Assembly: GCA_948759685.1 (NCBI GenBank)
Contig: CAQBGY010000030.1
Span: 1 to 20,375 of the forward strand
DNA length: 20,375 bases
DNA from: an uncultured Eubacterium sp.
GTDB lineage: Bacteria; Bacillota_A; Clostridia; Lachnospirales; Lachnospiraceae
Reading direction: 5' to 3'
Within the stretch, counting starts at the first letter, position 1. The number at the start of each line of letters is the position of its first letter. Below are positions 1 through 7,686 of the stretch, one piece after another. The translations under genes and the position numbers were made by a program. The notes beneath the pieces were generated by a model. That model did no database searches and was not told the origin of the DNA. It saw only the letters and a program-made list of their open reading frames with translations.

Positions 1-967
1 TTACAATATCACATAGTTGAAGTGCATAGCCGAATAAGAAGTAGGATGTTCCAATTTCCTCAAAAAAACGTCTTACATATGTTGTTTCTTCATCAGTCAG
101 CTCAACATATTCAGATTTAATAGAATGTGAAAACTCATTTGAGACAAAAAGAATCTGTCCAATGACTTTAGAGTATATATCCGGTAATACGCTTTCTCCT
201 TTTTCGCCGTATCTTATATTGTTGTGCTTTAAGTCATTTCCACTAAGATAGTTATAAGATTCCCATAAGTTAACAGATTCACCTTTAAAACACTCATCAG
301 GCAATAATCCCTGGTTATAACAAGTCTTAAACATTTTTTCCACAAACTGACGTAGTTGGTTATAATGTAGAAATGAATCAAATCCAGCTTGTTCATCTGA
401 ATAGTGTAGAGGTCTGAGAATTTTCAGTAGGATTGATGAAGAGCCCTTCTCAAAATTATCTGAATCCAATATATCAAAGACATCTTTATATACCTCTCTT
501 ATCTTATATGTTCTTTCCAGGGTCGCTACATTTAGGATATTAGAGTATAGCTTTTCTATGTTATCAATATTGAACTTACTATAATAAACTTGCTTCCAAT
601 CTTTATCCCACCTTTCTCTGCTATCGGATACACTATACTCCATAATAGTTGAAAAGTTCTCCTTATTCCCGGCTGGTAATATAAACCATGGGAATAATTT
701 CCCATATTTAGTAGTCAAACCTTCAATTTCTGATATTACATTCTTTAGGAACTTCGGATTTTCTATATCATTGCTGTTCAACTTACAATAGCAGTCTAAT
801 ACTATTGCTGATATTTCATCACGGTGATTAATCAGGTACTTCTTCCCTGTTTCCCAGTCCTGAAAGGGTATAAGCTTTATGCCATTTCGAGACATTTTTA
901 ATCTGAAAGTTTTACAATCTTCACTTTGATTCTGGTCGTCTATCCACAATACATTTATTTGTTTCAT
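1..967 (-). CDS. Receiver-domain (response-regulator-like) protein, 3' end outside window
   Basis: The frame is open from an ATG at 967 to the window edge (322 codons, no stop). Residues 1-150 read as a response-regulator receiver fold: NVLWIDDQ near the start gives the acidic pair D10/D11, AIVLDC gives the putative phospho-acceptor D58, FILPAG fits the fourth strand, and YYSKFNIDNIEKL fits the conserved Lys strand and last helix. The rest (about 150-322) is mostly helical and I do not recognise it. No DNA-binding domain is visible, so the output may not be transcriptional. The gene starts 12 nt after the stop of the methylase-kinase fusion and is almost certainly co-transcribed with it, which suggests a kinase/receiver pair. 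Seen: motifs and spacing. Inferred: phosphotransfer between the two proteins. A receiver-like domain that no longer takes phosphate is the main alternative. Confidence 0.75.
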   Translation of the reverse strand, partial: MKQINVLWIDDQNQSEDCKTFRLKMSRNGIKLIPFQDWETGKKYLINHRDEISAIVLDCYCKLNSNDIENPKFLKNVISEIEGLTTKYGKLFPWFILPAGNKENFSTIMEYSVSDSRERWDKDWKQVYYSKFNIDNIEKLYSNILNVATLERTYKIREVYKDVFDILDSDNFEKGSSSILLKILRPLHYSDEQAGFDSFLHYNQLRQFVEKMFKTCYNQGLLPDECFKGESVNLWESYNYLSGNDLKHNNIRYGEKGESVLPDIYSKVIGQILFVSNEFSHSIKSEYVELTDEETTYVRRFFEEIGTSYFLFGYALQLCDIV

Positions 968-979
968 AACTTTCCATTT

Positions 980-3385
980 TTATTCTTTCCCATCATATGA
1001 GAAAAGAATGTTTGTATTATTGAAAATTAGTTTGTATGTCACAGGGTATTCGCTATCTGGATCATTGACAAATTCTACTTTTCCTCCAAATCTTTCCATC
1101 AGTTTTTTAATCTCATAGCAACCTATACCTGAGTGTTCGCCTCGACTGATCGATGTTGTTACACCGTAATCGAAGATTTCCTTGGAATCGAGTTTTTCAT
1201 TTGCTGGCATACCATTGTTTGATACACAAACAATATAACTGTTATCTTGGGTTTCAAGTGTTATACGTATATTGTTGTTATGCATATCTCTATTCACAAA
1301 TCCATATGCTACGGCATTAGCACAGATGTTATCTAAAATTCTTTCAAGTGCGCTACTTGAGAACTTGACAATAGAAATAGGATCACCTTTCTTCAGAATA
1401 AAGTCTGTGTCTGAAATTTTTACTGGCATATCATTCTCGTCAAATTCAACTACAGGTAAATCTTTATCTGCATATTCTCCTTCTGGTGCCTGAAAAGTTA
1501 TTGAATAAAGATGGTTTTTGTGGGTATTGCAGTAATTTTCAAAGAATGGCGCCAAAGCAAGGTCTTCTTCTTTGTACATAATATCTTCTCCTACAGTAAA
1601 CGATTCGATTGCTTTACTTACTCTCATTATACCTAGTCCTACACTATCCAAAATCTCTTTTATACTCATCCTGTCTTCGCCTTCTCCTATAATGGTATTC
1701 TCATTAAGATTTCCATGATATTCTTTCCTTAAGTCATCCAGTAATGACCAGCTATTGTTGAGTCCAAACATCATCTGACCAATTGCGTGCTTTTTTACGT
1801 GCACGTCTTTCACGTATGCTGCATAATCCTTCCTTATTTGTTCATTCTTTAGTTTCAGCTCACTGTCTAACCCTGACATCAGTTCTTCTTTTTGAATATC
1901 AATAGAAGGTACAGGTATCATCAAATTTAGGAAATCCTCTTTGGACAAACGTTTTATTGTGGTACCTTTACTAAAGGCTTTCACCTGAGATATGACATAA
2001 TCAGACACAAGAGCCTTAAGAAGGTATGTTTCTTCTATGATTTCTTTTTTAGGCTGAAAGAAAAAAGTCTCTTGATAAGCTCCTATGTTCGTTTCTTCCG
2101 CTATTTCAAGTTTACCAATCTTTACTTTTTCAAATAAAGGTTGGGCTGTTAAACATGACTCTGTTAAACTATAGACAAAGCGAGGTTTTGCTTCTATGTC
2201 AGATTTTACAACATCACAATTCAGGTAATTATCTGACAATTCTTTTATGCCAAAAGCTATGTTCTTTTGCGCATCTTTTCCTATCAATCTGTTTCCTACA
2301 AATGAAACGATATCTTTAAGTTTGTATAGTGTCTCATTTGCCTTGATTTTAGGCAATCTATATATATATCTGGTTGGAGAGAGATTGTAATCTTCCGAAA
2401 GTTCTGCTGATGTAAGTACTCTACAATACTTCTCATCGAAGGTTTTAATGGCTTCCAATAATGATGATGCTTTTAATAAAGTCCCATTATTGACTTTATT
2501 TCTTACCGAAAACTCTGTTCCATCTACTAGTATAAAGTTATCAGATTTCTTTTTCTCTATAACCAAAACTATAGGATTAATTGAAGTTATGGGAGCAAAT
2601 ATCTTAGGCATAAGAATAACACTTCTCAGATAACCGTTATCTATAAGATATTCTCTTAACTGTTTGTCTTTCCCAGAATTAAAGAGGAATCCTTGTGACA
2701 ACACGCAACACATCCATCCTCCGTCTTTCAGCTTATTATTAAAGGCTGATTTTACGGCATCTATTTCCGATAAAGAATCTTCTCTATACTTTATTGCAAA
2801 AGGAGGATTAAAAATAATGCAGTCATTTGATTTATCTAAATTTGCTAAATTATCAAACGAGTCTCCGATGACTATATCATTCTTCACATCATAGGCATCT
2901 AATAATATTTGTCCTAATGCCCATGCTGTCAAAGACATTTCCTCTCCAGTGATATTACAGTTTTCTAATTCTATAGCTTCTGTGGCTAGACCGGCAAATG
3001 GAAGATACACTTTAGAACCAGATTCAATATCCATCATTTCATTAATGAATGTAGTAAGTTCCTTTGGCTGGCTAATTATCGCTGCAGATTTCCCCTGTAT
3101 AGAGCTATTATAATAGTCCAAAGCATATTCAACTACCTCTTGATAATTATCAAGTAGTATAGAAAGCTCTTTATTCTCGAAACACTCCTCTAGATTTACA
3201 ATGATTGGTTCAAGGATACGAACTACATCAGTTTTAGCCTCATTGCCTCTCTTGATTACATATAAAGACGCAACCAATGCATTCATAGTTTCTGTATATT
3301 GAAGGACCCCTCTATATTTTGATGCAAAGTTAACTACGATGTTCTTTACTTCATTGGCTATACTGCTGTTCAAAATTCTCTTCAT
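980..3385 (-). CDS. Fusion of type I N6-adenine DNA methylase, HsdS-like segment and GHKL histidine-kinase ATPase
   Basis: 801 residues, ATG start. Residues 1-120 are a helical N-terminal part. Residues 121-290 are an HsdM-like Rossmann domain, with a SAM-binding region near VYLPFAGLA (126-134), TGEEMSLTAW (146-155) and the catalytic NPPF (193-196) typical of N6-adenine methylases. Residues about 330-515 resemble an HsdS half-subunit, including LPKIKANETLYKLKDIV and the DFLNLMIPVPSIDIQ ending typical of target-recognition domains. A helical linker carries an H-box-like KKHAIGQMM with H533. Residues about 670-790 form a GHKL ATPase: N box ILDNICANAVAYGF (N686, N690), G1-like VSNNG (canonical Asp replaced by Asn), G2 GEHSGIGCYEIKK and FGGKVEF. 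The gene lies between a WYL regulator and a receiver protein, and no HsdR is nearby. Domain identities are clear from motifs. A role as a DNA-bound sensor or defence protein is inference; GHKL (MutL/MORC-like) ATPases have been described in restriction-modification loci. Confidence 0.85.
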   Translation of the reverse strand: MKRILNSSIANEVKNIVVNFASKYRGVLQYTETMNALVASLYVIKRGNEAKTDVVRILEPIIVNLEECFENKELSILLDNYQEVVEYALDYYNSSIQGKSAAIISQPKELTTFINEMMDIESGSKVYLPFAGLATEAIELENCNITGEEMSLTAWALGQILLDAYDVKNDIVIGDSFDNLANLDKSNDCIIFNPPFAIKYREDSLSEIDAVKSAFNNKLKDGGWMCCVLSQGFLFNSGKDKQLREYLIDNGYLRSVILMPKIFAPITSINPIVLVIEKKKSDNFILVDGTEFSVRNKVNNGTLLKASSLLEAIKTFDEKYCRVLTSAELSEDYNLSPTRYIYRLPKIKANETLYKLKDIVSFVGNRLIGKDAQKNIAFGIKELSDNYLNCDVVKSDIEAKPRFVYSLTESCLTAQPLFEKVKIGKLEIAEETNIGAYQETFFFQPKKEIIEETYLLKALVSDYVISQVKAFSKGTTIKRLSKEDFLNLMIPVPSIDIQKEELMSGLDSELKLKNEQIRKDYAAYVKDVHVKKHAIGQMMFGLNNSWSLLDDLRKEYHGNLNENTIIGEGEDRMSIKEILDSVGLGIMRVSKAIESFTVGEDIMYKEEDLALAPFFENYCNTHKNHLYSITFQAPEGEYADKDLPVVEFDENDMPVKISDTDFILKKGDPISIVKFSSSALERILDNICANAVAYGFVNRDMHNNNIRITLETQDNSYIVCVSNNGMPANEKLDSKEIFDYGVTTSISRGEHSGIGCYEIKKLMERFGGKVEFVNDPDSEYPVTYKLIFNNTNILFSYDGKE

Positions 3386-3410
3386 ATTCGTATATTTTTT
3401 TGTTTCTGAT

Positions 3411-3419
3411 GCAAAGGTA
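3411..3419 (-). promoter_or_regulatory. Bacteroides-type -7 box upstream of the methylase-kinase gene
   Basis: On the minus strand TACCTTTGC matches the Bacteroides sigma-ABfr -7 consensus TAnnTTTG. It lies 25 nt upstream of the ATG at 3385. No good -33 TTTG sits at the expected distance upstream; that space is taken by an inverted repeat, which suggests an activator- or repressor-controlled promoter. Inferred from consensus only. Confidence 0.5.
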
Positions 3420-3426
3420 AGGCAGT

Positions 3427-3449
3427 TATGCGAAGCCTATTTTCGCATA
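3427..3449. promoter_or_regulatory. Perfect 8-bp inverted repeat, candidate operator of the WYL regulator
   Basis: TATGCGAA and TTCGCATA form a perfect inverted repeat with a 7-nt spacer. It overlaps the last codons and stop of the WYL gene and lies immediately upstream of the -7 box of the methylase-kinase gene, over the -33 region. WYL-family repressors of defence loci (for example BrxR and CapW) bind inverted repeats close to their target promoters, so this is the natural candidate site. A transcription-related hairpin at the end of the WYL gene is an alternative, but there is no T tract. Confidence 0.5.
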
Positions 3450-4474
3450 GAAAAATATTTTTCGTTCATTCTTTTTATGGTTGCAGATAACTCATTTCTG
3501 AGTATCTCAGGCTCTAATACGATAACTTCATCAAAGTAAGACATTAACTCTCTTTTTAGTTCATAGTTAACTATACATTTAAGTTTTATCAAATGACCTT
3601 CCTCTGGTAAAGTATATTTCTCCCTATAGTTGATTTCTTCTTCCTTGTTATTTATAATTTTTTGAGAGCCGTGAATAGGCTTTGTCTGTATGTAATTGTA
3701 ACTGTTCTCTGAAGCCCAAAATACTATAGTCTCTATTTTACCTTTCTTCGGAAATGTAACTCCTACTATATCTTCAAACTGTTCTTCTACATCGGTAGGG
3801 AATTCATAATAATTTAACTGAGGTTTTATCTCAAAACCGTCAATTCTGTCAAGAGCAAATGTAAGAATTTCCTTGTCATTATCGGCCGCTCCTAGTAGAA
3901 ACCATCTGTTGTTGTATTGCTTAAGCAAATATGGATGAAATAATATCTCCTTTATACGACTGTTAGTAAATGTATGGTACTTTAAAAGGATTACGTTCTC
4001 ATTGGATATTACCTCAAAAAGTGCACCTAAAAGATTTGAGTTTTTGAGATACGGATTGTTACTGAAACTTATAATTTTTTTCTGTTCATTCAGCCCCAAT
4101 CCCATTTTAAATCTGTTCAACCAATCAAAATTTACTAATCCTTCAAACTGTCCTAATGTATTCAGAACCTCACATAACAGATTCTTTTCGTCACTACTCA
4201 GTTCTTTTGTAAAGATAGAAAAGGAAGGAACAGAGTATCTGATACATCTTTTCCCTTCATATCTGAATCTTTCTATATCTGCAAAGAACGGAGCATATTC
4301 CAGATAGTTAATATCCATCTCTATACAGCGTTGAGATACAGTTGGCTGCCCCATCTCGATAAGACTTTTGTTGCACCTCTCTGTTATATCATGGATATCA
4401 TAATAGTGATGCCTATCTGATAATAGTTCATCTATGAATTTATATCTTGAAACAGCGTTTTTATTACTTGGCAT
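3437..4474 (-). CDS. WYL-domain transcriptional regulator
   Basis: 345 residues from the ATG at 4474. A TTG nine codons upstream (4501) could extend the frame but is a less likely start. The N-terminal ~70 residues fit a winged HTH of the kind found in WYL proteins. The middle carries the WYL core, HPYLLKQYNNRWFLLGAAD followed by LTFALDRIDGFE, where RWFLLG takes the place of the W-Y-L motif. The C-terminal ~100 residues fit the WCX extension. It is the first gene of the minus-strand set that includes the methylase-kinase fusion 51 nt downstream. WYL proteins commonly repress defence operons and respond to a nucleic-acid or nucleotide ligand. Family assignment is firm. Control of the downstream genes, probably through the inverted repeat at 3427-3449, is inferred. 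Confidence 0.88.
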   Translation of the reverse strand: MPSNKNAVSRYKFIDELLSDRHHYYDIHDITERCNKSLIEMGQPTVSQRCIEMDINYLEYAPFFADIERFRYEGKRCIRYSVPSFSIFTKELSSDEKNLLCEVLNTLGQFEGLVNFDWLNRFKMGLGLNEQKKIISFSNNPYLKNSNLLGALFEVISNENVILLKYHTFTNSRIKEILFHPYLLKQYNNRWFLLGAADNDKEILTFALDRIDGFEIKPQLNYYEFPTDVEEQFEDIVGVTFPKKGKIETIVFWASENSYNYIQTKPIHGSQKIINNKEEEINYREKYTLPEEGHLIKLKCIVNYELKRELMSYFDEVIVLEPEILRNELSATIKRMNEKYFSMRK

Positions 4475-4557
4475 AGTTAAAATTTTACTTTTTATATGCA
4501 ATTAATAGAAGTATGGATAATAAAAGAGAAGGTAAGATAGAATTACGCTTTGTGGTT

Positions 4558-5457
4558 TCATACTTCAAATCTTTCTAATAAATCAATTCTATCAAATATT
4601 AAGTTTAATCCTTCATTATATTGCCTACTACGATTTTCATTACAGTACCAATTAAGAGCTTCATTAAATAACTCTTTATCTAGAATAGATGTTGTAAACA
4701 TAAACTCATTTCTTCCAGTTGTTTCCTTTTTGTAATCTTTATAGTACATCTCTGGACCCAATTCCCTTCGATTGTTGTAATATCGTAGCAGTAAATTGAG
4801 CTTGCTATTGTAAAATACATTCCTCTATTTTTATCTTTATATTCATCAGTGATTAATAGTGATTTAGGTATAATCTCTTCAATTTTGTTCAAAAGTTCTT
4901 GGTATTAAAAAGTTTATTATCTTCAGACGATGCATGAATAGTTTTGCATTCTGTCCATTTCAATGACTTGCTAACAAGATTATATAAATCTTTTTTTGAA
5001 TGTTCACCAAACCTTTGCTGGCGTTCAATGTACACATAAGACGAATTGTCGTATTCATAATTGTCCATTCTTACCCACCAAGCCCACAAGGTCGATACAG
5101 ATCTTTTTTGTTTTCCCATTCGCTTGTTACAAACACAAGAATTGTAGGTTCAACTTGTTTAGCATAATTTTTTAAGATGTTTTTCAAGAGTATTTTTTGG
5201 AGAATATGGCTGTAATTTCAGCCGGCCTTTGTTATCTATACCTTTATAGTAAGAAAGGCCTGACTTAATTTGAACATGTATTCTAACACCAAGGTCTCTT
5301 CCCATACTATCTCTTACATCTATATAGCCATCAATCCCATCATCGTTTTCTTGTGTGTTAGACAACCAACCCCATCCAAAAAATTCCTGTACAAACATAC
5401 CAACAACTCTTCCCCCCGTAGCTGCTTGAATATAATTTTGCCTATTATTTTTGCCAT
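4558..5457 (-). pseudogene. DUF4365-type nuclease-like gene, broken by multiple frameshifts
   Basis: A single ancestral protein of about 300 residues can be followed through changing frames from an ATG at 5457 to a stop at 4558. The N-terminal part reads EFFGWGWLS, NDDGIDGYIDV and HVQIKSG, the D...QxK core of the DUF4365 branch of PD-(D/E)xK-like proteins. Later parts include AWWVRMDNYEYD and FGEHSKKDLYNLV. Breaks occur near 5445 (A run one base short), 5165 (A run one base long), 5090 (G run), 4890 and 4805. Between breaks the coding sense is well preserved, so the loss looks recent, or some breaks could be indel errors in the assembly. It lies upstream of and in line with the WYL gene. It was probably once an effector or part of a neighbouring defence module; that role is inferred. 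Confidence 0.75.
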
Positions 5458-5586
5458 ATTTTATCTGTATTATATATTTAACGTGAGCTCAAAATAGAAA
5501 CAAATGTTTTAATTGATAATTTATAATATAGCAATAAAAGTATTTAATTTATACTGCTCAATTATAACATTTAAACGATTACCACT

Positions 5587-6175
5587 ATGTTTCCTGAGTC
5601 TAAAGTTACAGAGATTTATTGTATGGCCGATGATTTTTGCAAGGAATTTGCGTTGCGTCTGAAAAAAAATATGATTGAGGATAAGAAAACCAGGTATCGT
5701 AACAAACCCAACCGTATGAGTGATGCTGAGATTATGGTTATTCTAATCCTGTTTCACTCCGGTGGTTTCCGCTGTTTCAAACACTACTACAAGGAATATG
5801 TCTGTAAACATCTGAAGTACCTTTTTCCGCGTCAGGTTTCCTATAACCGTTTTGTGGAACTGGAGAAAGAAGTATTACTTCCCTTGACCATCTTCATCAA
5901 AAAAGTACTGCTGGGGACCTGTACTGGCATCAGTTTTGTTGCCCCCACTCCTTTACGTGTTTGACATAATCAAAGAATCCTTATTCATAAGACATTTGAA
6001 GGACTTGCCGAGCATAGAAGAAGTTCAATGGGATGGTTCTGCAGATTCAAACTGCATCTGATAATCAATGACAAGGGTGAGATTCCCAATTTTATGTTCA
6101 CTCCTAGAGATTTGTGACCGTGAACCGTTGAAGCAGGGTAAGTTTCTGGAGAACATCAAAGGCAAGCTAAAAATG
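5587..6175 (+). mobile_element. IS982-family transposase remnant, inactivated
   Basis: The frame opens at 5587 (MFPESKVTEIYCMADDFCKEF) and follows the Bacteroides IS982-family transposase through FHSGGFRCFKHYYKEYV and LFPRQVSYNRF. A TGA stop at 5962-5964 replaces what is normally a Cys codon. The same frame then continues as NQRILIHKTFEGLAE and KLHLIINDKGEIPNFMF, and a frameshift near 6110 leads into DREPLKQGKFLENIKGKL. Homology stops near 6175, so the C-terminal part with the remaining catalytic acidic residues is gone. The position of the first catalytic Asp (usual FVDSTPLRV) reads FVAPTPLRV, so the active site is lost as well. No terminal inverted repeats were identified. It marks an old insertion between the DUF4365 relic and the small membrane gene. 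Confidence 0.85.
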
Positions 6176-6285
6176 TCTTCACTTTGCTATGTAAAAACAA
6201 GTTAGTATCATCTATATAATAACAATACTTAAATCAATGATTTTGCTCTTATAATCAGAGAAATTAACCTTTAGCAGTTTTAATT

Positions 6286-6324
6286 CTCTCTGTAATATAT
6301 TGTGCTACAATGTATTACAGAGAG
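6286..6324. terminator. Long near-perfect hairpin
   Basis: CTCTCTGTAATA and TATTACAGAGAG pair over 12 bp. The stem continues through a T-G pair into ATTGT/ACAAT, leaving a 3-nt GCT loop, so 18 pairs in all. A short T run (GAATTTTTG) follows on the plus strand. It could act as a terminator on the plus strand or be a relic of a mobile-element end next to the IS982 remnant. Confidence 0.5.
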
Positions 6325-6338
6325 GCGAATTTTTGTCC

Positions 6339-6368
6339 TTTGTGCATAATATAGATTTCATATCTTCG
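6339..6368 (+). promoter_or_regulatory. Bacteroides-type promoter (-33 TTTG / -7 TATCTTCG)
   Basis: TTTG at 6339-6342 and TATCTTCG at 6361-6368 are 18 nt apart, close to the Bacteroides TTTG/TAnnTTTG arrangement. Transcription would start near 6375 and give a leader of about 80 nt before the small gene at 6457. Consensus match only. Confidence 0.45.
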
Positions 6369-6456
6369 CAGAAGCAGAAAGCAGTTTGATTTCAAAGCTT
6401 TTTGGGTGTGTTGGGCTTTTTAACAATCCATCACATAAAACAAAAGCTATTTTATT

Positions 6457-6672
6457 ATGAAAAAAATAGTTTTTAAAATCAAATGGTTTCTGTACAATCA
6501 GATTAATAAACAAAATCCTTTTATTGCTTTATTATTGGATAATCTTGATATCTTTGATGATATTACAAAGATTATTGAATTTTGTGGCATATTATTGCTT
6601 AGTGCTATCGTAGGTTTTCTCATTGCATACATACCACCAATCATTGGTAATAAACGAATGCTATATTTATAG
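6457..6672 (+). CDS. Small putative membrane protein (71 residues)
   Basis: ATG start, rich in Lys near the N-terminus (MKKIVFKIKW), with one clear hydrophobic segment at about residues 43-62 (GILLLSAIVGFLIAYIPPII). I do not recognise a family. A promoter-like element 90-120 nt upstream and its orientation away from the minus-strand operon support a real gene, although the short length leaves doubt. It stands alone between the IS982 relic and the convergent nuclease gene. Confidence 0.4.
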   Translation: MKKIVFKIKWFLYNQINKQNPFIALLLDNLDIFDDITKIIEFCGILLLSAIVGFLIAYIPPIIGNKRMLYL

Positions 6673-6752
6673 TATTGTGATATTTACATGTATGAAAATG
6701 GGGCAAACGACACATTCTCATATATACTTTACAAAAAGGGAATATAATATTG

Positions 6753-7679
6753 CTACTCCAATTTCCCAAACTCCAAATATCTCCCCCTGAACCTCTCATA
6801 AACCTGGACATAATACTCCGGCAGATACTGTATCATCGCATCCACAAAATCCTCCAAAGTAACAGCACTCAGCTTATATGCATACTCCGGCTTCAGGTAC
6901 TCCGTAACCGACCTGATTTCCTCTTCGGTTGACGGATGATCCTTTGGCGAGAGAACCACAGAATACGAGTCCTTCAGTCCTTCAACCATCCTGTACCGCT
7001 CTGTTAGCAAAAGGTTTCTGTAAATCTGCGTAAGTTTTACTTTACCTCCCATCAGCAGCTCCTCAAAGTCCGCACTGAACAGACCGGTATCAACGAGCAT
7101 CTGCTTCTGCTCCTCACAACGACTGGCCTCGTTCACTCCGAGCACATCCGTATATTTCGTCTCGATGGCGATGATATGCTTGCCGCCCTTATTATCCACG
7201 AATCGGATATACGCATCCATGGCAGACTTGTCATTCGTGTACTTGTCAATCGGTGTAGGAATAAACTCCAGACCGATTTCCGTCACCTCAAATACCGGGA
7301 AGTTCCTGAAGACCGACCTCACGGCAAGCGTAACCATTGCCGGATCCAGCTTCAACAGTAACATCAGGGGATGGAACAGGTTGAATGCCATCGGCTGGCT
7401 TGAAAGCAGGTTGTTGAACAGCCTGAACCCGTCTATCGTCTCATTTTCCCTTTTGTTTGCCACTCTTTCCTTGGCATACTCGAATGTCTCCTTCATTAGG
7501 AAGTTCTTTCCGGACACCTCACCCCCACTAATCATGTTTCCATATTTCCGCTTGGAGGCTCTTGTAGGCCCTGTTCCTTCCTCTTCGCCTATCTCCACTC
7601 TGTACATGGACTGGAGCAGCCTTGCTTTCCTGGTGAAAGCATTGTCGCTTCCACACTGGTTTCCGTATATCTTATTCAT
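6753..7679 (-). CDS. PGN_0703-family putative PD-(D/E)xK restriction endonuclease
   Basis: 308 residues, ATG start 7 nt after the stop of the helicase-fusion gene, so probably translated from the same message. The middle has LLSSQPMAFNLFHPL, characteristic of this family. It is followed by a nuclease core: D155 in SAMDAYIRF and E173-x-K175 in HIIAIETKYTDV, spaced as in the PD-(D/E)xK fold. The rest is helical with no further domain seen. Its G+C is visibly higher than that of the helicase gene beside it, which points to separate origin. A decayed copy of its first ~70 codons is present at 11974-12195. Nuclease activity is inferred from the motif, and the target is unknown. It is the last gene of the minus-strand series. 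Confidence 0.72.
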   Translation of the reverse strand: MNKIYGNQCGSDNAFTRKARLLQSMYRVEIGEEEGTGPTRASKRKYGNMISGGEVSGKNFLMKETFEYAKERVANKRENETIDGFRLFNNLLSSQPMAFNLFHPLMLLLKLDPAMVTLAVRSVFRNFPVFEVTEIGLEFIPTPIDKYTNDKSAMDAYIRFVDNKGGKHIIAIETKYTDVLGVNEASRCEEQKQMLVDTGLFSADFEELLMGGKVKLTQIYRNLLLTERYRMVEGLKDSYSVVLSPKDHPSTEEEIRSVTEYLKPEYAYKLSAVTLEDFVDAMIQYLPEYYVQVYERFRGRYLEFGKLE

Positions 7680-7686
7680 TATTTTT

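Noticed and set aside
980..3385. Ordinary type I restriction-modification locus
   Set aside because: No HsdR gene is present in the neighbourhood and the chain carries a histidine-kinase ATPase followed by a receiver gene, which classic type I systems lack.
4475..4501. Upstream TTG start for the WYL gene
   Set aside because: An ATG nine codons downstream is a more likely start and the extra residues (HIKSKILT) fit no domain.
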